Shown piece after piece: positions 1-8,278 of a stretch of DNA of 10,687 bases. Source of the DNA: JBFHKO01 sp041595355 (GTDB lineage: Bacteria; Pseudomonadota; Gammaproteobacteria; Enterobacterales; Aeromonadaceae). The stretch lies in assembly GCA_041595355.1 (NCBI GenBank), contig JBFHKO010000078.1, positions 1-10,687 on the forward strand, given 5' to 3'. Within the stretch, counting starts at the first letter, position 1, and the number at the start of each line of letters is the position of its first letter. A program made the translations under genes and the position numbers. Under the pieces are notes generated by a model. The model worked only from the letters and a program-made list of their open reading frames with translations. It did no database searches and was not told where the DNA came from.

Positions 1-114
1 GGCCCCGCCCAGGGGCGCCCAGGCGCCAAGAAGGACCCCATCGGTCCCCACCTTCATGGCGCAGTGCTGCTGCTGGACATGAAACTGTTTGAAGCTAAAC
101 CCCTGTGCCGCCAT
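1..114 (-). CDS. trmN6: tRNA1(Val) (adenine(37)-N6)-methyltransferase, N-terminal fragment cut by the window edge
   Basis: Only the first 38 codons are in the window, read leftwards from an ATG at 114. The peptide begins MAAQGFSFKQFHVQQQHCAM and continues KVGTDGVLLGAWAPLGGA. This matches the start of E. coli YfiC/TrmN, which has F-x-FKQF followed by CAMKVGTDG-LLGAWAP. The second stretch is the beginning of the Rossmann-like SAM-binding fold. The family is a cytosolic SAM-dependent methyltransferase that makes m6A37 in tRNA-Val. A strong Shine-Dalgarno (AAGGAGGAGAA) lies immediately upstream and supports this start. Its position divergent from srmB is the same as in E. coli, which strengthens the assignment. 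The rest of the gene, including the catalytic NPPY motif expected for the family, is outside the window. Confidence 0.9.
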   Translation of the reverse strand, partial: MAAQGFSFKQFHVQQQHCAMKVGTDGVLLGAWAPLGGA

Positions 115-187
115 TTCTCCTCCTTCGGAAGGCGGATTTTATCATGCCGCTCGCCTATAATGGCCGCCTTGACGACGTTAACGAGTA
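115..187. promoter_or_regulatory. divergent promoter region between trmN6 and srmB
   Basis: This 73-base spacer has to drive both divergent genes. On the plus strand a perfect TATAAT sits at 156-161, placing a transcription start about 20 bases before the srmB ATG. It is followed directly by GGCCGCC, a very GC-rich discriminator. No good -35 is seen at 16-18 bases spacing. On the minus strand TAAAAT (plus-strand ATTTTA at 136-141) is a plausible -10 for trmN6, also without a clear -35. The two -10 elements lie close enough that the polymerases could interfere with each other. Promoter activity is inferred from these hexamers only. Confidence 0.55.
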
Positions 188-1528
<1,341 letters not shown>

Positions 1529-1534
1529 GATGTC

Positions 1535-1556
1535 TGACCTCGCCGCCGCGAGGTCA
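1535..1556. terminator. perfect 9-bp hairpin between convergent srmB and yaaA
   Basis: TGACCTCGC at 1535-1543 pairs perfectly with GCGAGGTCA at 1548-1556 across the 4-base loop CGCC. It fills most of the 30 bases between the srmB stop and the yaaA stop, so it could act on transcripts from both sides. Neither strand has a T run after the stem, so it is not a canonical intrinsic terminator. It may work as a weak terminator or as a 3'-end stabiliser. Confidence 0.5.
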
Positions 1557-1558
1557 GC

Positions 1559-2341
1559 TCATTGGGCGTGCCCTTCGGGGCGGCGGAACAGCGGCCGCTC
1601 CGGGGTGGAGAGCTCGGGACAGTAGCGATAACCTGCGACATCGAAGGCCAGCAATTGCTGCGGACTGTCGAGACGCTCGCGAATGATGTAGCGCGCCATC
1701 AGCCCGCGCGCCCGCTTGGCATGGAAGCTGATGATCTTGTACTGACCGTTTTTCTCATCCTGAAACACCGGGCTGACAAGCCGCCCCGCCAGCCGTTTGA
1801 CCTGCAGCGCCTTGAAATACTCCACCGATGCCAGATTGATCAGCACCGGTTCGGCCTGCGGCGCCAGCACGGCATTCACCGCATCGGTGATGCGCTCGCC
1901 CCAGAAGGCATACAGATCCCGGCCCCGCGGATTATCCAGCTTGGTCCCCATCTCCAGCCGGTAGGGCTGCATCAGGTCCAGCGGCCGCAACAGGCCATAC
2001 AGACCGGAAAGAATGCGCAGGTGCGCCTGGGCGAACGCCAGATCCGCGTCACTGAAATCCGCCACCGCCAGGCCGGTATAGACATCGCCCTTGAAGGCCA
2101 GCAGGGCCGGCCGCGCATTGTCCGGCGTGCATTCGGGTTGCCAGGCGGCGAAGCGGGCGGCATTGAGGCCGGCCAGCTGATCGCTGATACCCATCAGCTG
2201 GCTCAGCTGCAGCGGGCTCAGCTCGCGGCAGCGCTCGATGAGGAGTGCCGATTCGGCCAGCAACGCCGGTTGGGTGAAATGCCGGGTGAGCAGCGGCGAT
2301 TCATAATCCAGCGTCTTGGCCGGAGAGAGCAACATCAACAT
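1559..2341 (-). CDS. yaaA: peroxide stress protein YaaA (DUF328/UPF0246)
   Basis: The 260-residue protein is close in length to E. coli YaaA (258) and alignable throughout. Landmarks are SPAKT (6-10), ISDQLAGLNAARF (52-64), FKGDVYTG (83-90), a long conserved block at 111-132 containing SGLYG, RPLDLMQPYRLEMG, then DEKNG (195-199) and a basic HAKRARGLM segment (207-215). In E. coli YaaA is induced by OxyR and limits intracellular free iron and damage during peroxide stress; structural work reports a DNA-binding fold. The start MLMLLSPAKT matches the E. coli N-terminus, and AAGGAG lies 8 bases upstream. The gene follows pilU on the same strand after 15 bases, so read-through from pilTU is likely. 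No OxyR site was recognised in that small gap. Confidence 0.95.
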   Translation of the reverse strand: MLMLLSPAKTLDYESPLLTRHFTQPALLAESALLIERCRELSPLQLSQLMGISDQLAGLNAARFAAWQPECTPDNARPALLAFKGDVYTGLAVADFSDADLAFAQAHLRILSGLYGLLRPLDLMQPYRLEMGTKLDNPRGRDLYAFWGERITDAVNAVLAPQAEPVLINLASVEYFKALQVKRLAGRLVSPVFQDEKNGQYKIISFHAKRARGLMARYIIRERLDSPQQLLAFDVAGYRYCPELSTPERPLFRRPEGHAQ

Positions 2342-2356
2342 GCAGGGGACTCCTTG

Positions 2357-3463
2357 TTATCCGATGGTGACCTGATCCAGCATGCCGGAACTCAAGTCGT
2401 TGCCACCCGCCAGCTTGATCATCAGCCGCACCTCGTTGACGGAATCGGCATAGGCCAGCGCCTCCGAATAACCGATGAAGCCATCGCGGTAGAGCTGGAA
2501 CAGCGACTGATCGAAGGTCTGCATTCCCTGCTCCCGGCTGTTGCTCATGGTCTGCTTCAGGCGGTGCATCTCCCCCTTGCGCAGTATGTCGGCGATGAGC
2601 GGCGTGTTGATAAGCAGCTCGAAGGCGGCGCGCCGCCCCTGGCCATCCTTGGTCGGCACCAGCTGCTGGGCCACCACCGCCTTGAGGTTGAAGGAGAGAT
2701 CGTAGAGCAGCTGGCGGTGTTTCTCCTGGGGAACCAAATGCAGTATGCGATCGATGGCCTGGTTGGCATTGTTGGCATGCAGGGTGGCCATGCACAGGTG
2801 ACCGGTCTCGGCAAAGGCCAGCGCAAAGGCCATGGTCTCGGCATCGCGAATTTCGCCGATGAGGATGAGATCCGGCGCCTGGCGCAGGGCATTGCGCAGC
2901 CCCACCTCGAAGGATTCGGTGTCCGTGCCCACCTCCCGCTGGGTCACCAGGCAGCGGCCATGCTCGTGCACGAACTCCACCGGGTCCTCGATGGTCAGGA
3001 TGTGGCCATCGGTGTGCCGGTTGCGGTGGCCTATCATGGCCGCCTGGGTACTGGACTTGCCGGCGCCGGTGGCCCCGACGAAGAGCAGCAGGCCGCGCTT
3101 GGCCAGCCCCAGCTCGCGCAGTATCGGCGGCAGGTGCAGCTCCTCCAGGGTCGGAATGCGGGTCTCGATGCGCCGCACCACCATGCCGGGCCGCTCCTGC
3201 TGCCAGAAGGCGCTGATACGAAAGCGCCCCAGCACCGGCCGCTGGATGGCGAAGTTGGCCTCCCGCCGGACGACGAAGCGCTCAAAGTCCGCCACCGACA
3301 TGCTGTCCTGAAGCAGTTCGGTCACGGTGGCCACATCCAGCTTGACGCTGCCAAGCGGCAGCATGCGGCCATTGACCTTGACGCTGGGCTCGATGCCCAC
3401 CGACACGAACAGATCCGAGCCCTTCATGTCGTTGAGCAGGGCCAGCAGGCTATCCAGTTTCAT
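2357..3463 (-). CDS. pilU: type IV pilus retraction accessory ATPase PilU
   Basis: This 368-residue PilT-family ATPase resembles Pseudomonas PilU more than PilT. It has an N-terminal PAS-like domain (about 1-100) with GSDLF near 15-19, then a RecA-like core. Walker A is GATGAGKSS (130-138, K136), the Asp box is around TIEDPVEF (157-164), Walker B is LIGEIRDAET (201-210) with E204 as expected catalytic glutamate, and the His box is ETGHLCMATLHANN (219-232). PilU-type features include FVGATG before the lysine, RQAPDLI and LHANNANQAIDRI. PilU works with PilT at the inner-membrane base of the pilus to retract against load. The start at 3463 has AGGA upstream. It sits 23 bases after pilT, and together with pilT it implies a type IV pilus elsewhere in the genome. 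Confidence 0.94.
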   Translation of the reverse strand: MKLDSLLALLNDMKGSDLFVSVGIEPSVKVNGRMLPLGSVKLDVATVTELLQDSMSVADFERFVVRREANFAIQRPVLGRFRISAFWQQERPGMVVRRIETRIPTLEELHLPPILRELGLAKRGLLLFVGATGAGKSSTQAAMIGHRNRHTDGHILTIEDPVEFVHEHGRCLVTQREVGTDTESFEVGLRNALRQAPDLILIGEIRDAETMAFALAFAETGHLCMATLHANNANQAIDRILHLVPQEKHRQLLYDLSFNLKAVVAQQLVPTKDGQGRRAAFELLINTPLIADILRKGEMHRLKQTMSNSREQGMQTFDQSLFQLYRDGFIGYSEALAYADSVNEVRLMIKLAGGNDLSSGMLDQVTIG

Positions 3464-3486
3464 CTTTTCTTTTCCTTTTCTTGACC

Positions 3487-4521
<1,035 letters not shown>

Positions 4522-4561
4522 GCGCTTATCCTAATTCGTATTCTTCCGTGACATTGACGAC
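4522..4561. promoter_or_regulatory. 40-base divergent spacer between pilT and yggS
   Basis: Both genes start at the edges of this spacer, so their promoters must overlap it or lie inside the opposite gene. For yggS, TTTACA at 4487-4492 and TGATAT at 4512-4517 resemble -35 and -10 elements, but the 19-base spacing is longer than ideal. For pilT, AGGA about 8 bases before its ATG is a reasonable Shine-Dalgarno. For yggS no good Shine-Dalgarno is visible; the bases before its ATG read GACATTGACGAC. No convincing pilT promoter was found by eye. Confidence 0.3.
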
Positions 4562-5269
4562 ATGAGCCCTATTGCCCAACACCTGAGCCAGGTCCGGGAA
4601 CGCATCCGCCAGGCTGCCTGCGCCGCCCATCGCGATCCCGCCGAGGTGCAACTGCTGGCGGTCAGCAAGACCAAACCGCTGGCCGCCATCCGCGATGCCT
4701 ACCGCTGCGGCCAACGCCGGTTTGGCGAATCCTACGCCCAGGAGGCGGTAGCCAAGGTCCGGCAACTGCGCGACGAGCCCGGGTTTGGCGACATCGAATG
4801 GCACTTCATCGGCCCGCTGCAATCCAACAAGACCCGCCCCGTGGCCGAGCACTTCGACTGGGTACACAGCATAGACCGGCTCAAAATTGCCCAGCGGCTG
4901 AGTGAGCAGCGTCCTAAGCATCTGTCGGCGCTCAATATCTGCCTGCAGGTGAATATTAGCGGAGAAAGACAGAAATCCGGTACCACTGAGTCGCAAGTTT
5001 TTGAACTGGCTGAGGCCATCAGCCGGCTGCCACACCTGACACTGCGTGGCCTGATGGCCATTGCCGAAGATACCCAGGACCTCGGCCGCCTGCAGGAGGA
5101 CTTCGGCCGCCTGCAGCAGCTCTTTGCCCAACTCAAGCTCCGCCATCCCTCCATGGATACCCTCTCCATGGGCATGACCAACGATCTCGAAGTGGCCGTT
5201 GCCTGTGGCAGCACCCTGGTGCGCATCGGTACCGCCATCTTCGGGGCCCGAGACTATAAGCAGGACTAA
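4562..5269 (+). CDS. yggS: PLP homeostasis protein YggS (PLPBP/PROSC family)
   Basis: The 235-residue protein matches E. coli YggS (234). The PLP-binding lysine is K36 in LLAVSKTKP (31-39). HFIGPLQSNK (81-90), VHSID (101-105), the phosphate-side segment SMGMTNDLEVA (202-212) and GSTLVRIGTAIFGAR (216-230) follow in order. The family has a PLP-bound TIM-barrel without known catalysis; it buffers and delivers pyridoxal phosphate and its loss disturbs B6 and amino-acid pools. The ATG at 4562 gives an N-terminus (MSPIAQHLSQVRERI) co-linear with E. coli. The stop overlaps the proC start by one base (TAATG), which suggests translational coupling. Codons 114-151 are clearly less GC-rich than the rest of the gene and include AGA, AAT, ATT, TTT and AAA. 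Confidence 0.96.
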   Translation: MSPIAQHLSQVRERIRQAACAAHRDPAEVQLLAVSKTKPLAAIRDAYRCGQRRFGESYAQEAVAKVRQLRDEPGFGDIEWHFIGPLQSNKTRPVAEHFDWVHSIDRLKIAQRLSEQRPKHLSALNICLQVNISGERQKSGTTESQVFELAEAISRLPHLTLRGLMAIAEDTQDLGRLQEDFGRLQQLFAQLKLRHPSMDTLSMGMTNDLEVAVACGSTLVRIGTAIFGARDYKQD

Positions 5270-6093
5270 TGGAACAACGCAGCATCGCCTTCATCGGGGC
5301 CGGCAACATGGCCCGCAGCCTCATCGCCGGTCTGACCGCCGCCGGCTATCCCGCCAGCCAGCTGTGGGCCACCGACCCCGACGCCGACAAGTGCCGGCAG
5401 CTGGCCGGCGAATTCGGCATCCACACCACCGCGGATAACGCCGTGGCGGTGCGCGCCGCCCAGGTGCTGGTGCTGGCCGTGAAGCCCCAGTACATGGCCA
5501 GCATGCTGAGCGAACTCAATGCCCAGATCGGCGATTTCGGCGAGCGGCTCATCATCTCCATCGCCGCCGGGGTGCGGGTGGAGCGTATCCAGGCGCTGCT
5601 GGGCGGCCACGGCCGCATAGTGCGCAGCATGCCCAATACACCGTCGCTCATCGGCCTCGGCATGACCGGCCTCTATGCCGCGCCGGCGGTGACCGAGGCG
5701 GATCGCGCCTTTGCCTCCGGCATGCTGCAGGCGGTCGGCAAAACGGTCTGGGTCGAGAGCGAAACCGCCATCAACGCCGTCACCGCTACCTCGGGATCGG
5801 GACCGGCCTACTTCTTCCTGTTCATGCAGTGCATGGCCGAAGAGGCCGAACGCATGGGCTTCAGCGCCGAGCAGGCCCGCCTGCTGGTAGAGCAGACCGC
5901 CCTCGGCGCCGCGCGCATGGTGGCGGCCAATCCGCAGCTGAGTCTGGCAACCCTGCGCGAGCAGGTGACCTCCAAGGGCGGCACCACCGCCGAGGCGATC
6001 CGCACCTTCGAGGAGCAGGATCTTTCGGCGATCATCGCCCGGGCCATGCAGGCCGCGGTAAGACGCGCCGAAGAAATGGAAAACTTGTTCTAA
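5269..6093 (+). CDS. proC: pyrroline-5-carboxylate reductase
   Basis: ProC catalyses the last step of proline synthesis, reducing 1-pyrroline-5-carboxylate to proline with NAD(P)H in the cytosol. The 274-residue protein has an N-terminal Rossmann domain with the dinucleotide loop FIGAGNMA (8-15), VKPQ (71-74) and the signature MPNTP (121-125). The C-terminal helical dimerisation and substrate domain carries SGSGPAY (175-181) and VTSKGGTT (233-240). Length and motifs are standard. The start overlaps the yggS stop by one base, with AGGA inside the end of yggS as ribosome-binding site. Pairing of yggS with proC is widespread in bacteria and fits the known link between YggS and amino-acid and B6 balance. 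The gene yggT follows after 9 bases. Confidence 0.97.
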   Translation: MEQRSIAFIGAGNMARSLIAGLTAAGYPASQLWATDPDADKCRQLAGEFGIHTTADNAVAVRAAQVLVLAVKPQYMASMLSELNAQIGDFGERLIISIAAGVRVERIQALLGGHGRIVRSMPNTPSLIGLGMTGLYAAPAVTEADRAFASGMLQAVGKTVWVESETAINAVTATSGSGPAYFFLFMQCMAEEAERMGFSAEQARLLVEQTALGAARMVAANPQLSLATLREQVTSKGGTTAEAIRTFEEQDLSAIIARAMQAAVRRAEEMENLF

Positions 6094-6102
6094 GGGACCC
6101 CC

Positions 6103-6654
6103 ATGCACACTCTCTATTTCGTTCTCGACAGCCTGTTCAACCTCTACCTGATGCTGGTACTGATGCGCATCTGGCTGCAGTGGGCACGCGCCGACTTCTA
6201 CAATCCCCTCAGCCAGTTCGTGGTGCGCTTCACCCAGCCGCTGCTGGGACCGCTGCGCCGCCTGATCCCGAGCCTGGGCGGCCTGGATCTGGCCGCCCTG
6301 CTGCTGGCCTATGCCGTCGCCCTGCTCAAGTTCGGCAGCCTGATGGGCCTTGGCCTGGTGCAGGGCGAGTGGAGCGGCCTGTTGCTCATCAGCCTGCTGC
6401 TGCTGCTCAAACAGGCCGGCTCGCTGCTGTTCTGGATACTGGTGGTGCGCGCCATCCTCAGCTGGGTCAGCCAGGGGCGCAGCCCCATCGAGTACGTGCT
6501 GCACCAGCTGACCGAGCCGCTGCTCGGCCCCATCCGACGCATACTGCCGCCCCTGGGCGGGCTGGACTGGTCGGTGCTGGTGCTGTTCATCCTGCTGCAG
6601 CTGGTCAACTTCCTGCTGCTGGATCTGGTGGGGCCGCTCTGGAGCATGCTCTGA
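6103..6654 (+). CDS. yggT: YggT family integral membrane protein with two YGGT repeats
   Basis: This 183-residue inner-membrane protein is close to E. coli YggT (188). It contains two copies of the YGGT unit. The first spans about 31-62 with NPLSQFVVRFTQPLLGPLRR and IPSLGGLD. The second spans about 125-155 with RSPIEYVLHQLTEPLLGPIRR and LPPLGGLD. Hydrophobic helices are visible at about 5-27, 62-84, 92-120 and 156-178. Plant homologues (YlmG/YCF19) act in plastid membranes, and E. coli YggT has been linked to osmotic stress tolerance, but the molecular role is not settled. It starts 9 bases after proC. Its TGA overlaps the yggU ATG by one base (TGATG). Confidence 0.95.
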   Translation: MHTLYFVLDSLFNLYLMLVLMRIWLQWARADFYNPLSQFVVRFTQPLLGPLRRLIPSLGGLDLAALLLAYAVALLKFGSLMGLGLVQGEWSGLLLISLLLLLKQAGSLLFWILVVRAILSWVSQGRSPIEYVLHQLTEPLLGPIRRILPPLGGLDWSVLVLFILLQLVNFLLLDLVGPLWSML

Positions 6655-6947
6655 TGGCGGCACTCCGCCGTCAGGGAGCCGATCTGCTGCTGGATCTCGT
6701 CATCCAGCCCAAGGCCAGCCGCGATCAGATAGTGGGGACGCATGGCGACGAGCTCAAGGTCGCCATCACGGCCCCGCCGGTGGATGGCCAGGCCAACGCC
6801 CATCTCATCAAGTTCCTGGCCAAGCAGTTCCGGGTGGCCAAGGGACAGGTGCGCATCCTGCGCGGTGAGCTCGGGCGTCACAAGCAGGTGCAGATCAGCG
6901 CCCCCGGGCAAATCCCCCCGCTGCTGGCCGCTATACTTGGCGGGTAA
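6654..6947 (+). CDS. yggU: DUF167 family protein YggU
   Basis: The 97-residue protein begins MAALRRQGADLLLDLVIQPK. It contains the DUF167 core QPKASRDQIVG (18-28), VAITAPPVDGQANAHLIKFL (36-55), FRVAKGQVRI (59-68) and GELGRHK (71-77), almost residue for residue like E. coli YggU (96). The same frame stays open far upstream, but that part is antisense to nothing conserved and merely shadows proC and yggT. The ATG at 6654 is chosen because it overlaps the yggT stop and matches the E. coli N-terminus. The structure of the family is known, but its biochemical function is not established. It is probably translated by coupling to yggT. Confidence 0.93.
   Translation: MAALRRQGADLLLDLVIQPKASRDQIVGTHGDELKVAITAPPVDGQANAHLIKFLAKQFRVAKGQVRILRGELGRHKQVQISAPGQIPPLLAAILGG
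6932..6937 (+). promoter_or_regulatory. possible -10 element for the DUF4426 gene
   Basis: TATACT inside the last codons of yggU lies 37 bases before the ATG at 6975, a suitable distance for a promoter serving only the downstream gene. No recognisable -35 is seen at 16-18 bases. Coding constraint in yggU could produce the hexamer by chance. Confidence 0.3.
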
Positions 6948-6974
6948 GCCCCCGTAATCGAGAAGGACAGCGTC

Positions 6975-7394
6975 ATGCGTATCCTCAGCCTGCTTCTGCT
7001 GCTGGCGGCCAGCATAGGTCCGGCCATGGCGGAGCAATCCCAGCAACTGGGACCCTGGACGGTGCACTACAACGCCTTCAACTCCACCTTTCTGAGCCCG
7101 CAGATCGCGCGCCAGTACCAGATCCGGCGTTCGTGTCTGAATGCCGTGCTCAACATCGCGGTGCAGGACGCAGAAGGCAAGGCCCAGGCGGTTGAGCTCA
7201 GCGGCGAGGCCCGGGATCTGCTTGGCCATGTGCGCCTGCTGAATTTTCGCAAGGTGCAGGAGGGCGAGGCCATCTACTACCTGGCCGAGCTCGCCTTTCG
7301 TCAGGAGGATACCTTCCGTTTCGAGATAACCCTGCAGGCGGCGGGACAACAGCCGCAGCAGCTCAAGTTCCAGCAGACCTTCTACGAGCAGTGA
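6975..7394 (+). CDS. secreted DUF4426 protein of unknown function
   Basis: This 139-residue protein has a classical signal peptide: MRIL, a hydrophobic core at about 3-15, and a cleavage site after AMA at residue 19. No lipobox cysteine is present, so a soluble periplasmic location is likely. The mature part has HYNAFNSTFL (31-40) and IRRSCLNAVLNIAV (50-63), which I recognise as DUF4426 family landmarks, and a predicted beta-rich body ending FYEQ. From memory, related genes occur between yggU and rdgB in Vibrio and relatives, and no function is known to me. AAGGA lies 7 bases before the ATG. The 27-base gap from yggU is consistent with the same operon, although a promoter at the end of yggU is possible. 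There is a single cysteine in the mature protein (C54), so no intramolecular disulfide. Confidence 0.88.
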   Translation: MRILSLLLLLAASIGPAMAEQSQQLGPWTVHYNAFNSTFLSPQIARQYQIRRSCLNAVLNIAVQDAEGKAQAVELSGEARDLLGHVRLLNFRKVQEGEAIYYLAELAFRQEDTFRFEITLQAAGQQPQQLKFQQTFYEQ

Positions 7395-7421
7395 TCGCCG
7401 GTCACGACGGCGGAAACCAAA

Positions 7422-7451
7422 GGCAAGGGCGCCGGAACCGGCGTCCCTGCC
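7422..7451. terminator. long imperfect hairpin between convergent genes
   Basis: GGCAAGGGCGCCGG (7422-7435) pairs with CCGGCGTCCCTGCC (7438-7451), with one A-C mismatch and one G-T wobble. The inner pair must open to leave a 4-base loop. It lies in the 70-base space between the DUF4426 stop and the stop of the converging membrane-protein gene. No T tract follows on either strand, so it is a probable bidirectional 3'-end structure rather than a textbook intrinsic terminator. Confidence 0.5.
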
Positions 7452-7464
7452 CTGCCCCGCGCAG

Positions 7465-7803
7465 CTAGATAAAGAAGCCGGCCACCAGGGCACAACCGAG
7501 CAGTACGCCGCCCAGCAGGACCCACAGCAACTGCGCCGGCCGCGCCTGCCACCAGGCGCTGTACCGGACCAGCCACCACCCCAGCCCCCCGAACAGCAGC
7601 AGATCGATCACCCCGTGGGTGACCCAGTGATGGCCGGTCAGCGCGGCCATGGCCGCAAACACCGTCTCCTTGTTGAGCTCTTTCAGGATCACCAGCAGGC
7701 CGCTCAGCACCGAGGTCAGGGCCAGCGCCAGCGCAAAGGAGCAGGTATAGGGGCCAAGCCCGGCCTCGCGGGGCCGGTCAGCCGTGGATTTGTCATGTTT
7801 CAT
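7465..7803 (-). CDS. unrecognised small membrane protein with GHHWVTH motif
   Basis: I do not recognise a named family. The 112-residue protein has a charged N-terminus (1-18) and three hydrophobic segments at about 20-41, 61-80 and 92-111, ending in FFI. Between the first two is a cluster, TGHHWVTHG (56-64), with three histidines (58, 59, 63) at a membrane boundary, preceded by the polar LKELNKET (40-47). Paired histidines at helix ends are a common metal- or heme-ligand arrangement, but that is inference. The ATG at 7803 is chosen because GGAGG lies just upstream and the protein resumes sense there; the open frame upstream overlaps the preceding gene with Trp-rich nonsense. It follows the other membrane gene by 16 bases and is almost certainly cotranscribed with it. 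Confidence 0.8.
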   Translation of the reverse strand: MKHDKSTADRPREAGLGPYTCSFALALALTSVLSGLLVILKELNKETVFAAMAALTGHHWVTHGVIDLLLFGGLGWWLVRYSAWWQARPAQLLWVLLGGVLLGCALVAGFFI

Positions 7804-7819
7804 ATCGCCTCCGGAGCCC

Positions 7820-8278
7820 TCAGGGGGCCAGCAGTCCCATCTTGACGCCCATGGCCACCATGGCCCCCGAGCCTTCCATCGCCAGCCCCAGCACCACCAC
7901 CAGGCCGGCACAGAGCACCACCAGCCGCCGGCTGACCACACTGGCCACCAGATCGTTGCTGGTCGCCAGCGGCAAGTAGGTCGAGAGCAGCAGCAGGATC
8001 AGGAAGATGTGCTCCTTGGCCTCCATGAAGAAAGCGTGGGCAAAGGGCCAGGGTCCCGCCTTGATGAGCGCCTTGTCCACCCCGTAGTGCACCACGTACC
8101 AGTAGCCGCCCACCAGGTAGGAGAGCCACATCAGCACGGCCGCGGCGCGGCTGAACCCGCGCAGACGCGCCAGATTGGCCGGGCTGGCGTTGAGGCAGTC
8201 GACCAGCACCCAGAGGGTGGCCAGCACCCCCAGTATGCCAAAGGCCGGATGCAGCATGAGGATGAGTTCATTGGTCAT
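7820..8278 (-). CDS. unrecognised four-helix membrane protein, first gene of a two-gene operon
   Basis: This 152-residue protein is not assigned to a named family. Predicted transmembrane segments are about 8-28, 44-66, 82-104 and 117-146. Polar residues in or beside the helices stand out: HP at 10-11 in the first helix, HYGVDK at 64-69, and H81 followed by MEAKEH at 85-90 at the start of helix three. GGYWY (57-61) adds aromatic residues next to H64. Such a pattern of His, Glu and Lys is unusual for a simple structural membrane protein and suggests cofactor binding or proton/ion handling, which is inference. There is no signal peptide. GAGGA lies about 7 bases before the ATG. It is divergent from rdgB and leads the 112-residue membrane protein. 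Composition is like the neighbours, so recent transfer is not evident. Confidence 0.83.
   Translation of the reverse strand: MTNELILMLHPAFGILGVLATLWVLVDCLNASPANLARLRGFSRAAAVLMWLSYLVGGYWYVVHYGVDKALIKAGPWPFAHAFFMEAKEHIFLILLLLSTYLPLATSNDLVASVVSRRLVVLCAGLVVVLGLAMEGSGAMVAMGVKMGLLAP

Noticed and set aside
3032..3048. TATCATGGCCGCC on the plus strand within pilU, and a similar ATCATGGCCGCC within pilT near 4091
   Set aside because: These are the antisense of the conserved AAMI codons after Walker A in both ATPases, so coding constraint explains them; they should not be counted as promoters.
1562..3484. A 640-codon plus-strand open frame running opposite yaaA and pilU
   Set aside because: It spans two well-supported genes on the other strand. 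Its product is low-complexity and rich in H, Q, G and R, with no recognisable domain. High GC makes such antisense frames common.
5829..6653. Upstream extension of the yggU reading frame
   Set aside because: The extension is P/R/G-rich and lies over proC and yggT in another frame. The conserved DUF167 protein begins only at 6654.
5266..6663. A 465-codon minus-strand open frame opposite proC and yggT
   Set aside because: It covers proC, yggT and their junctions antisense and is Q/A/G/H-rich without motifs. proC and yggT are certain, so this is a shadow.
7804..7941. Upstream extension of the 112-residue membrane protein frame
   Set aside because: It lies over the end of the 152-residue gene in another frame and is a tryptophan-rich out-of-frame translation. 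A Shine-Dalgarno sits directly before the ATG at 7803.
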